64,000 nt of DNA, taken from positions 1 through 64,000 of the forward strand of contig JALFZG010000062.1 in the NCBI GenBank assembly GCA_022784645.1, given 5' to 3'. Shown piece by piece: positions 37,196-45,692 of the stretch (within the stretch, counting starts at the first letter, position 1; the number at the start of each line of letters is the position of its first letter). The position numbers were made by a program, and so were the translations under genes. The notes beneath the pieces were generated by a model. That model searched no databases, was not told where the DNA came from, and was given only the letters and a program-made list of their open reading frames with translations. This DNA comes from Bacteroidales bacterium. GTDB taxonomy: Bacteria > Bacteroidota > Bacteroidia > Bacteroidales > Paludibacteraceae.

Positions 37196-38566
37196 ATGAA
37201 ACGCATTCTTTCATTATTTCTAATTTTCGTGAGCACATTGGCGCTCGCACAACGCACCAACACCCGCGGATACGTTACTATCGAACTCACGCCCGACCAT
37301 GCGGATTGGACGTATAAAACAGGCGAAAACGTGCAGATTCAAGTTACACCCAAGCTGCATTATATGCCTATGTCCAATGCGCAGGTGCATTATACATGGG
37401 GGCCGGAGATTCGTCCGGCAGAGGAGGAGAAAGACCTTTCTGTGGGCAAGAGCGGCAGCATCAGTCTGAAACTGCGCGGTTCGAAAGTGCCGGGATTTAA
37501 GAAACTGACGGTCACAACCGAATACGATGGTACCAAATATACCAACACCATCAATATCGCCTTTTCGCCCGACCGTATTGAGCCCACGGCCGTGATGCCC
37601 AACGATTTCCTTGAGTTTTGGAATAGCGAGATCAAACGGGCTCGCAAAACAGCTCTTGAGCCGCTCTTCACGCTCCATCCCGAGCGTTGCACCGGTACAT
37701 ATGATGTGTATGAAGTGCGTTTTCAGAACACTAAAAAAGGCGAATACCTCTATGGCGCACTCTGTACGCCCAAAGGCGTCAACCCTGCAGATACGGCCGC
37801 TACGCGCAAATACCCCGTGATGATTATCTGGCCGGGAGCCGGAGTGAAGCCGCATCCGGGCTTGCCTGATTATTTCCTCGAAAAGGGCATTATGACCCTC
37901 GAGATGGGTATTCACGGTATCCCCGTAATGGAGCGCCAAGAGTGGTACACAGCCCTCGGGCAGTCTGCATTGGCGGGCTACCCGAATTTCGGCATGGACG
38001 ACCGCAGCACCTATTACTACAAGAAAGTGTTTACCGGCACGGTCCGCACGGTGGATATGCTCTGCGAGATGGCATGCGTAGATACGGCTCGTATCGCGTG
38101 CTTCGGCGGCAGTCAGGGCGGTGCGCTCAGCATCGTGCATGCGGCTCTGGATAAACGAATCCAGTGTACTGCCGTAGCCTATCCTGCCATGTGCGAACTG
38201 GCGGGCGAATATCGCGGAAGAGTGGGAGGATGGCCCCATTTTTGGACTGGCGGAAAACCTGATTATAAGCAACTTATGAAGAAGGATGGCTATCGTAGTG
38301 CCACCGCTTTTGAATCGATTCAGGAGCAACGTGTACAGACGCTCGACTATTACGATGTAGTCAATTTCGCCCGTCTCATCACCTGCCCTGTTTGGTTCCA
38401 GATTGGCTTCAACGACCATGTATGTTGCCCCACCAGCACCTTCTGTGCATACAACGTACTGACAGCCGAGAAGGAGCTTTTTACTCCCCTTGATTGCGGC
38501 CATTGGCAATATCCGGAGCACCGCCAAAAGCGCGCAAATTGGCTCATTGAGCACCTTTTGAAATAA
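37196..38566 (+). CDS. Acetylxylan esterase (AXE1/cephalosporin-C deacetylase family)
   Basis: Signal peptide; IACFGGSQGGALSIVHAALDKRIQC; VWFQIGFNDHVCCPTSTFCAYN; CGHWQYPEHR. Confidence 0.9.
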   Translation: MKRILSLFLIFVSTLALAQRTNTRGYVTIELTPDHADWTYKTGENVQIQVTPKLHYMPMSNAQVHYTWGPEIRPAEEEKDLSVGKSGSISLKLRGSKVPGFKKLTVTTEYDGTKYTNTINIAFSPDRIEPTAVMPNDFLEFWNSEIKRARKTALEPLFTLHPERCTGTYDVYEVRFQNTKKGEYLYGALCTPKGVNPADTAATRKYPVMIIWPGAGVKPHPGLPDYFLEKGIMTLEMGIHGIPVMERQEWYTALGQSALAGYPNFGMDDRSTYYYKKVFTGTVRTVDMLCEMACVDTARIACFGGSQGGALSIVHAALDKRIQCTAVAYPAMCELAGEYRGRVGGWPHFWTGGKPDYKQLMKKDGYRSATAFESIQEQRVQTLDYYDVVNFARLITCPVWFQIGFNDHVCCPTSTFCAYNVLTAEKELFTPLDCGHWQYPEHRQKRANWLIEHLLK

Positions 38567-38596
38567 CGATATTTACCATCAAAAAACACAATAACT

Positions 38597-39406
38597 ATGG
38601 CAGAATTCAATGCAGCGCCGCAAGACCGATTGGCTATCAACGATAGCACGCTGCGGCTTAAAGACCTCGACAATCTCCCGCTCGATGAGTTTTTCACCGC
38701 TTTGGGACCATGTTACGAAGAGGTGGAACGCACCAACGAAGAGGTGCTCGAAGATTATTTTACCCACGTTGAAACCACTCATATCTCCACGCAAGATGTG
38801 GAGCGCGAAGCTGTGGATGGCCAGCGGCCTACGCTCGTGATTATGGCCGGTCCGAACGGAGCGGGAAAGACCACTATCATGACGCGGTTGGCTAAATGCG
38901 GATGGCTCAAAGGGATGGTGTATCAGAATCAGGATTTCATTGCGCAGAATCTCTTTGGCGGTTGGAACAACGATGATGCCATCAAGAAGTCGGAGGTGTA
39001 TTGCTATGACCAACGTGAGTCGTGTCTGCGCGAGAAGAAATCCATCGCGTTTGAAACGGTCAGCGGATTGAGCAAACTCGATTTTATTCGTCGCGCCAAA
39101 GCAGCAGGCTATCACGTGATCTATATCTTCGTATGCACCTATTCGCCTACTGTACACGCTTCGCGTGTAGCTATCCGTGTAATGAAGGGCGGTCACAGCA
39201 TCGCGATACCCACCATCATCAGCCGATATATGGAGTCGTTGCTCAACAGCCGTGCGCTCACCCGCATCGCCGACCACGCGTATATCTTCGACAACTCCGA
39301 GCACAACAAGATGGCCAAACTTATCTTAGAGTTTGAAAACGGCAACCTTACCAAGCAGTATGTTGACCATCTTCCTCGATGGGCAATGACCATCCTCGAA
39401 CAGTAA
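38597..39406 (+). CDS. Zeta toxin-like P-loop kinase
   Basis: LVIMAGPNGAGKTTIMTRLAK; QNQDFIAQNLF; FETVSGLSKLDFIRRAKAAGYHVIYIFV. Confidence 0.85.
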   Translation: MAEFNAAPQDRLAINDSTLRLKDLDNLPLDEFFTALGPCYEEVERTNEEVLEDYFTHVETTHISTQDVEREAVDGQRPTLVIMAGPNGAGKTTIMTRLAKCGWLKGMVYQNQDFIAQNLFGGWNNDDAIKKSEVYCYDQRESCLREKKSIAFETVSGLSKLDFIRRAKAAGYHVIYIFVCTYSPTVHASRVAIRVMKGGHSIAIPTIISRYMESLLNSRALTRIADHAYIFDNSEHNKMAKLILEFENGNLTKQYVDHLPRWAMTILEQ

Positions 39407-39435
39407 GTACATTTCCAAATAACGGAAAAAGGTAG

Positions 39436-39466
39436 AAATCCCATCACGAAAAACGATGGGATTTTT
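39436..39466 (+). terminator. Intrinsic terminator after the zeta-toxin-like gene
   Basis: AAATCCCATC/GATGGGATTT + T-run. Confidence 0.85.
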
Positions 39467-39506
39467 CTATATAAATTTGTTTTTTCCTGAAAAACATAGA
39501 CAACCA

Positions 39507-40548
39507 TACTCTAAAATGTGTAACGTTTGTAACGTTTGTAACGTTTTGACGTGTATGTCAATAAAGAACAAAATAGACAGGTTGTTTTTTTAAGAACAAA
39601 ATTTTACAAAATTTTACAAAATTACTCGTTATATTCAAAAAAAATCTTGTTTAATCTTGAATAATCTTGTTTTTTAAAAGAACAAAATTTCTCAAAATTT
39701 TTCAAAATTATTTCTCGTAACCAAAATTAATCTTGTTTAATAGGGCGTAGCCCGTTGAATAATAGAGCTTGCTCGTTGTTATTTTAAAACTCGACTTGCA
39801 TCTGCAGGAAACACCATGTGCGCTTGTTGACTACTCGTGTACGTGTGTGCGATGGTAACGCGATGAGAGTGCGATGAACGTGCGATGCGTCTCCGTTGGG
39901 GCCCCCAGAGTGCTATGCTCGAATGGGGAGAGGAGGAGATGCGGAGCGCTTAAAGTCTCTGACCCGGGAAGAGACTTTCGTTAGCGAAGCCATCTCCGAC
40001 GATTGCGGTGCAAAATTACTGCTAAAAATTGGATAAAAAAAAGGTAAAATGCACGAAATCCGAAAAAAATGCAATTAACTCTGTAAAAATACAGAGGAGT
40101 TGCATATTTACAAATATTTCGTGTTGTATTTTATGTCAGAACGTATTAGCATATTTGTCAAAACATTACAAACGTTACAAACGTTACACATTTTTGAGTC
40201 TCAGGCACGTGTGCGCATATAGTATAATATAATACTCCCCCCCTAAGAAATAACCCCCCAAATTTATCATTTAAACACATGGGAAAATGGCATATAAAAT
40301 ACCGAAAAGTAGGGAGTAAAGTGGTAAAAAGTAGGGGGTAATGGCTGAAAAAAGCATAGTTGATGATTCCTTACTCTCAAATGTGTAATGTTTGTAACGC
40401 TTGTAACGCTTCGTCAATTTTTTTAGGAAACCGTCTACTTTCTTAGGAAAAATAGTATTAACCTGTCTACTTTTTTTAGGAAAAGACAATGTTTTGACAT
40501 ACACGTCAAAACGTTACAAACGTTACAAACGTTACACATTTTAGAGTA
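39507..40548. mobile_element. Putative MITE-like / transposase-less unit bounded by 54-bp perfect inverted repeats
   Basis: 39507-39560 is the exact reverse complement of 40495-40548; inserted between zeta-toxin-like gene and phoH. Confidence 0.6.
39791..39887 (-). repeat. Dispersed repeat copy B (11-bp phased CATCGCAC iterons plus conserved flank)
   Basis: Near-identical to 345-441 in opposite orientation. Confidence 0.85.
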
Positions 40549-40640
40549 AGGATAACGTTACAAACAGGGAACGGAGTGAGCGTTACACTTTTTAGAGTAA
40601 GGGTACCCTGATTTTTACTCGAGATGCGCGTTGATTCAAC

Positions 40641-40671
40641 AAAAAAGAGCATCCGATGCTGGATGCCCTTT
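40641..40671 (-). terminator. Intrinsic terminator of phoH
   Basis: GGCATCCAGCATCGGATGCTC + T6 on minus. Confidence 0.75.
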
Positions 40672-40692
40672 ATAGAAATAGGATGGTTGCGG

Positions 40693-41628
40693 TTATTCGC
40701 CTTTGCCGTAAGCTTTTACGATGCGCTCTACAAGCGGATGCCTTACGATATCTTTTTCGGAGAAATGAATAAACGAGATGCCCGGGATTTCGCGGAGCAC
40801 GTTGCAGGCATCGATGAGGCCGCTACGCTGCGAATGAGGCAGGTCGATCTGCGTAAGGTCGCCTGTGATGATCATCTTGGAGCCCATGCCCAAGCGGGTG
40901 AGGAACATCTTAATCTGCGGCACAGTGGTGTTTTGCGCCTCATCGAGGATAACAACGGCATCGGAAAGCGTTCGGCCGCGCATGAAAGCCAAGGGCGCAA
41001 TCTGAATAACGCCTTTCTCCATATATTCTTGCAGTTTGGCTTGAGGAATCATATCCTCCAGCGCATCATAAAGCGGCTGCAGATAGGGGTCGATTTTCTC
41101 CTTCATATCCCCGGGCAGAAAGCCTAATTTCTCGCCGGCTTCTACGGCAGGACGCGAGAGGATGATCTTACGTACTTCCTTATTTTTGAGCGCTCTCACG
41201 GCTAAAGCAATAGCTACGTACGTCTTTCCCGAACCGGCCGGACCGATAGCAAAAAGCAGGTCGTTTTTCTCATAATCGCGAAGCAACTTCTGCTGGTTGT
41301 TTGTGCGCGCAAGGATAGACTTGCCGTTCACCCCATGCAGAATCAGGTTATCGTGTTTGAACACCTGCGGCTCGGCTCCCTTAATAAGGTCAAGGATAAT
41401 CTCCTCAGAGAGCATATTGTGCTCTATGCAGAAGCGTTCGGCTTTCCGCATATCGTCTTCAAAACGCTGCATCTCTTCGTCGGATCCGCTCATTTTTACG
41501 GTATAACCACGCGCCACCACACGCACTTGCGGGTGCATGTTCTTCAAGCAGAGGATATTCTGATTATTCACCCCGTAAAAGGTGCGGGTATCAAGATTAT
41601 CGGAGAGTTCGATTATTTTTTCTGACAT
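40693..41628 (-). CDS. phoH: PhoH family protein
   Basis: FAIGPAGSGKTYVAIALAVRAL, AFMRGRTLSDAVVILDEAQNT; start set at MSEKIIEL. Confidence 0.93.
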   Translation of the reverse strand: MSEKIIELSDNLDTRTFYGVNNQNILCLKNMHPQVRVVARGYTVKMSGSDEEMQRFEDDMRKAERFCIEHNMLSEEIILDLIKGAEPQVFKHDNLILHGVNGKSILARTNNQQKLLRDYEKNDLLFAIGPAGSGKTYVAIALAVRALKNKEVRKIILSRPAVEAGEKLGFLPGDMKEKIDPYLQPLYDALEDMIPQAKLQEYMEKGVIQIAPLAFMRGRTLSDAVVILDEAQNTTVPQIKMFLTRLGMGSKMIITGDLTQIDLPHSQRSGLIDACNVLREIPGISFIHFSEKDIVRHPLVERIVKAYGKGE

Positions 41629-42041
41629 AGTTGCTGATAAGTGGGGAGCGCTTCGAGACGTGTGTAGCCCGTTGGGGCAACAAGGCAAGCCGTATGTTCG
41701 CGTCCGTTGCTCAAAATGAAATAGTCCACACAAAGGCGGCGGTTATAGACACTAACCTGGTCAAACACTTTCTGCGTAAGGCTGACGGTAGGGGCTTTAA
41801 ACTCAATGATGCAAACGGGTTGCAGCTGACCATCATATACGATAGCATCGCATCGCTTCTGCAGCTCGGCCACTGCAATGGAAGCCTCTACTGCAATGCG
41901 CTCTTGAGGATACCCTTGCGCCACCAAAGCGTGAAGGAAATTTTGCCGAACCCACTCTTCCGGCGTAAGGCGCACGAATTTGCGGCGCCAAACGCAGAAG
42001 ACGTAGTCTTTGCCATCTATTTGCCTGATATTCAGCATCAA
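41613..42041 (-). CDS. Standalone type I restriction HsdR N-terminal-like (HSDR_N) domain protein
   Basis: CVWRRKFVRLTPEEWVRQNFLHALV, VCIIEFKAPTVSLTQKVFDQVSVYNRRL. Confidence 0.85.
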   Translation of the reverse strand: MMLNIRQIDGKDYVFCVWRRKFVRLTPEEWVRQNFLHALVAQGYPQERIAVEASIAVAELQKRCDAIVYDGQLQPVCIIEFKAPTVSLTQKVFDQVSVYNRRLCVDYFILSNGREHTACLVAPTGYTRLEALPTYQQLCQKK

Positions 42042-42043
42042 GA

Positions 42044-43744
42044 TTATTTCTTTTGCCAGTTGTCTTTGAGCGAAGCTGTGCGGTTAAACACAAGCTTCTC
42101 GGCGGTGGTGTCGGGGTCGGTAACGAAATATCCCTGCTTCAAGAACTGGTAATGATGCTGCTCGGCAATGCCATCGTGGTAAACGGGCTCGTGCATCTCC
42201 TTGCGGAGAGCGCTCTCCACTTTGCAGTTGACAATCTTGAGGCTGTCGGGATTCAGGAGGTCACGGAAATCGCCTTCCTCTGCCGAGGGGTTCTCTACGG
42301 CGAAGAGGCGGTCGTAAAGGCGTGCCTCAGCATCGACAGCCGACTTACATTCTACCCAGTTGATGGTTGCTTTGGTCTTTCTATTACCACCTTCCGTACC
42401 GGACTTAGAGGTGAGATCCACCGTGGCATGCACGGTAGTGATGCGTCCGTCAGCATCCTTTTCACATCCGGTAGCCTGGATGATATAAGCGTTCTTCAAG
42501 CGCACCTCGCGACCCATCGGGCTAAGGCGGAAGAAGTTCTTATCCCCCTCCTCTTGGAAGTCTGCACGTTCGATCCAAAGCTCCTTGGCAAACGGCAACT
42601 CGCGTGTGCCAAGCTCCTCATGGCCATCGATATTCGGAGCGATGATCGTTTCTTCACCCTCATAATTATCCAGCACCAAGCGGATGGGGTCGAAGATGGC
42701 ACATACGCGCGGAGCCTGCTCTTTCTGGTCTTCGCGGATGGCGTTTTCGAGCCAGGTGTAATCAATCATACCCTCTACCTTGGTGTAGCCGATGGTGTCA
42801 ATGAACTTACGGATGGCCGAAGGGGTATAACCGCGACGGCGCAAGCCGCAAACGGTCGGCATACGGGGGTCGTCCCAACCTCTGACGAGGCCTTCCTTCA
42901 CGAGCTGCAGCATCTTGCGCTTGGACATCACGGTGTAGGTAATATTCAGGCGGTTGAACTCATACTGATGCGGACGGCTGTTGGCGGGTGTGCCCCAGTC
43001 TTCGTTGGTGCTCACCTTGAGCATCTCATCGATGAAATAGTCGTAGAGCGGACGATGAACGGTAAACTCCAATGTGCAGATCGAGTGGGTGACTCCCTCA
43101 AAATAATCTGACTGACCATGTGCAAAATCATACATCGGATACACGTTCCATCTGCGGCCAGTGCGGTGGTGCGGATGGGTGGTGATGATGCGGTACATAA
43201 TCGGGTCGCGGAAATGCATATTGGGGTTAGCCATATCAATCTTAGCGCGGAGAATCATCTTACCGTCAGGAATCTCGCCGTTTTGCATCTGCTGAAACAG
43301 GCGGAGGTTTTCCTCAATCGGACGATCGCGATAGGGAGAGTTAACACCCGGTTCGGTAGGCGTTCCTTTCTGTGCAGCAATCTCTTCAGCCGTCTGCTCA
43401 TCAACGTAAGCCTTACCTGCTTTGATCATGCGGATAGCCAGTTCGTAGAGCTGCTCGAAGTAGTCAGAAGCATAGAAAATCTCTCCCCATTTGAAGCCCA
43501 ACCACTTGATATCGTTGGTGATGCTATCTACATACTCGGTATCCTCTTTCACCGGATTGGTATCGTCAAAGCGGAGGTTGCAAACGCCATTGTACTTCTC
43601 AGCGATGCCGAAATCCATACAGATGGCTTTAACGTGACCAATGTGGAGGTAGCCATTCGGTTCGGGCGGAAAACGCGTCTGTATTCTGCCGTCATTTACA
43701 CCTTCCTGCAAGTCTTTTTCTACGATTTCTTCAATGAAATTCAT
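42044..43744 (-). CDS. glnS: Glutaminyl-tRNA synthetase
   Basis: TRFPPEPNGYLHIGHVKAI, VMSKRKMLQLV. Confidence 0.96.
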   Translation of the reverse strand: MNFIEEIVEKDLQEGVNDGRIQTRFPPEPNGYLHIGHVKAICMDFGIAEKYNGVCNLRFDDTNPVKEDTEYVDSITNDIKWLGFKWGEIFYASDYFEQLYELAIRMIKAGKAYVDEQTAEEIAAQKGTPTEPGVNSPYRDRPIEENLRLFQQMQNGEIPDGKMILRAKIDMANPNMHFRDPIMYRIITTHPHHRTGRRWNVYPMYDFAHGQSDYFEGVTHSICTLEFTVHRPLYDYFIDEMLKVSTNEDWGTPANSRPHQYEFNRLNITYTVMSKRKMLQLVKEGLVRGWDDPRMPTVCGLRRRGYTPSAIRKFIDTIGYTKVEGMIDYTWLENAIREDQKEQAPRVCAIFDPIRLVLDNYEGEETIIAPNIDGHEELGTRELPFAKELWIERADFQEEGDKNFFRLSPMGREVRLKNAYIIQATGCEKDADGRITTVHATVDLTSKSGTEGGNRKTKATINWVECKSAVDAEARLYDRLFAVENPSAEEGDFRDLLNPDSLKIVNCKVESALRKEMHEPVYHDGIAEQHHYQFLKQGYFVTDPDTTAEKLVFNRTASLKDNWQKK

Positions 43745-43845
43745 ACGCGTAAATTTTTAATTTATACCAAAAAATAAAACGATTTTTCAATTACAATACC
43801 CCAAAATCTTGTTGCTTAGATTATGGATTTTCTAGCAATAGAGGC

Positions 43846-44622
43846 TTAGAGCGCACCTCTTACGATTCCTCTCGGGCTGTTTTTTACGAAGTTCAGAATC
43901 AAGTCTCGCTCGGGACTTACGGGCAGGTCTTGTTCAATACGCTCCAGTGCTTGCGATACGTTGTAGAGCGGGCTGTAGAGGATGCGATAGGTATCTTGGA
44001 TGGCCCCAATCTGCTCCTTGGTGAACCCGCGTCGGTTGAGCCCCACAGAGTTGATGCCGCAATACTGCATCGGTTCGCGCGCTGCAATGCAGAAGGGCGG
44101 GACGTCTTTCGTTACCTTGGTGCCGCCTTGAAGCATGATATGTGCACCAAGATGAGTGAACTGATGAACGAGACTGCCACCGCCGAGGATGGCATAATCA
44201 TCCACCTCCACTTCGCCAGCCAGCTGAACGGCATTGCTCATGATGATATGGTCGTGGAGAATGCAGTCGTGCGCTACATGGCAATAAGCCATGATCAAGC
44301 AGTCGTTGCCTACCACGGTCTTACCCTTGGAGGCCGTACCGCGGTGTACGGTAGCGCATTCGCGGATGACAGTACGATCACCGATGATGGCCAAGGTCTC
44401 TTCACCCTTGAACTTCAAGTCTTGCGGAATAGCGCCCACCACCGCAGAAGGGAAGACCTTGCAGTCGGCACCAATGCGTGCGCCCCACATTACGGAGGCG
44501 TTGGCCATCACTTCTGTGCGAGGGCCGATTTCTACGTTGTCTTCGATATATGCAAACGGCCCTATCACGGCCGTCTCATGGATTTTCGCGCCCGGATGGA
44601 CGCATGCGAGAGGATGAATCAT
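43846..44622 (-). CDS. lpxA: Acyl-ACP--UDP-N-acetylglucosamine O-acyltransferase
   Basis: Left-handed beta-helix hexapeptides, AYCHVAHDCILHDHIIMSNAVQLAG, GLNRRGF. Confidence 0.95.
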   Translation of the reverse strand: MIHPLACVHPGAKIHETAVIGPFAYIEDNVEIGPRTEVMANASVMWGARIGADCKVFPSAVVGAIPQDLKFKGEETLAIIGDRTVIRECATVHRGTASKGKTVVGNDCLIMAYCHVAHDCILHDHIIMSNAVQLAGEVEVDDYAILGGGSLVHQFTHLGAHIMLQGGTKVTKDVPPFCIAAREPMQYCGINSVGLNRRGFTKEQIGAIQDTYRILYSPLYNVSQALERIEQDLPVSPERDLILNFVKNSPRGIVRGAL

Positions 44623-44662
44623 ATTGTCAGGTTTTATGGGGAGTTAATAATTATGGTTTTTA

Positions 44663-45562
44663 TTAGACCGAATACATTTCGGTAAGTTTCTTTACGCATT
44701 CTGTGTTGCCGCCATGGCCGGGTTTGCAGGCTCGAACCTTACCTCTTATGCGGCATCCGAGCAACGCAAAATCTCCGATCAAATCGAGCAATTTGTGGCG
44801 TGCGGGCTCGTTTTCGAAATGGAGTGGCGAGAGATAACCGAGCTTACTGGCGTTCTGCCTTGGCTGGCCAAGCATATCGGTGAGCAGATTCATCTGATCT
44901 TGCGGAATGGGTTGCTCATAAATCACGAGCGCATTGTCCAAATCGCCACCTTTGATGAGTCCGCGCGAGAGCAAGTAAGTCAGTTCCCTCACAAAGCAAA
45001 ACGTGCGGGCATAACTCACTTCTGCCGCATAATCGCTCAGGTGATTGAGCTCTGCCAACTGGTCGTGGAGCAGCTTGCCGGGGAAGGCAATCTCCACCTC
45101 AAACTGCGGCTCATCGGCCGGCTCAAGGCGGTAGGAGCTTCCGCTTGCCGCCTGATATTCAATGGTGCGGTCAATCACGAGCTCAGGTGCTTCTGCTTCT
45201 TGCTCTTGGATGCCGGCTTGGAGGATGGCATCTACAAACGGCTTGGCACTACCATCCAAAATAGGCATCTCGGGAGCATCCAGCTCGATCTCGCAGTTGG
45301 TGATGCCGAGGGCATACAATGCTGAGAGCGCGTGCTCGATTGTGGATACTTTCCATTCTCCGGCAGAGAGAACAGTGCCACGCTCGGTGGCGCTCACGTA
45401 TTGAGCCAAAGCGCGATAGGCAGGTTGCCCCGGCAGATCCACTCTGCGAATCAGCAGGCCGGTATCTTCGGCTGCGGGCTTGAAGACTGCGCGGATCATC
45501 AGTCCGGTATGCAGCCCTTTGCCGCTCAGTTCAAAAGAGGTTCGTATCGTCTGTTGTTTCAT
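44663..45562 (-). CDS. lpxC: UDP-3-O-acyl-N-acetylglucosamine deacetylase, without fused FabZ domain
   Basis: SGKGLHTG, STIEHALSALYALGITNCEIELD, RHKLLDLIGDFALLG. Confidence 0.94.
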   Translation of the reverse strand: MKQQTIRTSFELSGKGLHTGLMIRAVFKPAAEDTGLLIRRVDLPGQPAYRALAQYVSATERGTVLSAGEWKVSTIEHALSALYALGITNCEIELDAPEMPILDGSAKPFVDAILQAGIQEQEAEAPELVIDRTIEYQAASGSSYRLEPADEPQFEVEIAFPGKLLHDQLAELNHLSDYAAEVSYARTFCFVRELTYLLSRGLIKGGDLDNALVIYEQPIPQDQMNLLTDMLGQPRQNASKLGYLSPLHFENEPARHKLLDLIGDFALLGCRIRGKVRACKPGHGGNTECVKKLTEMYSV

Positions 45563-45620
45563 TTGCTGTTGTTTGAGGAGGGTTATTGTTTGTTTTGGGG
45601 ATATGCTTATTTGTGGAGTG

Positions 45621-45685
45621 TTGTGGACTCATTGAGGAGGCTTTGTGGACTCATTGAGGAGGCATTGTGGACTCATTGAGGAGAG
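45621..45685. repeat. Three tandem copies of 22-bp TTGTGGACTCATTGAGGAGGCN
   Basis: Read directly; lpxD-lpxC intergenic region. Confidence 0.9.
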
Positions 45686-45692
45686 TTTGGGG

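Noticed and set aside
37220-38554. 444-aa ORF antisense to the acetylxylan esterase
   Set aside because: Complement of a well-supported gene; composition is low-quality and no domain is visible
38579-39304. 241-aa ORF antisense to the zeta-toxin-like gene, a potential antitoxin
   Set aside because: Shadow ORF; no promoter or ribosome-binding site and no antitoxin-like features
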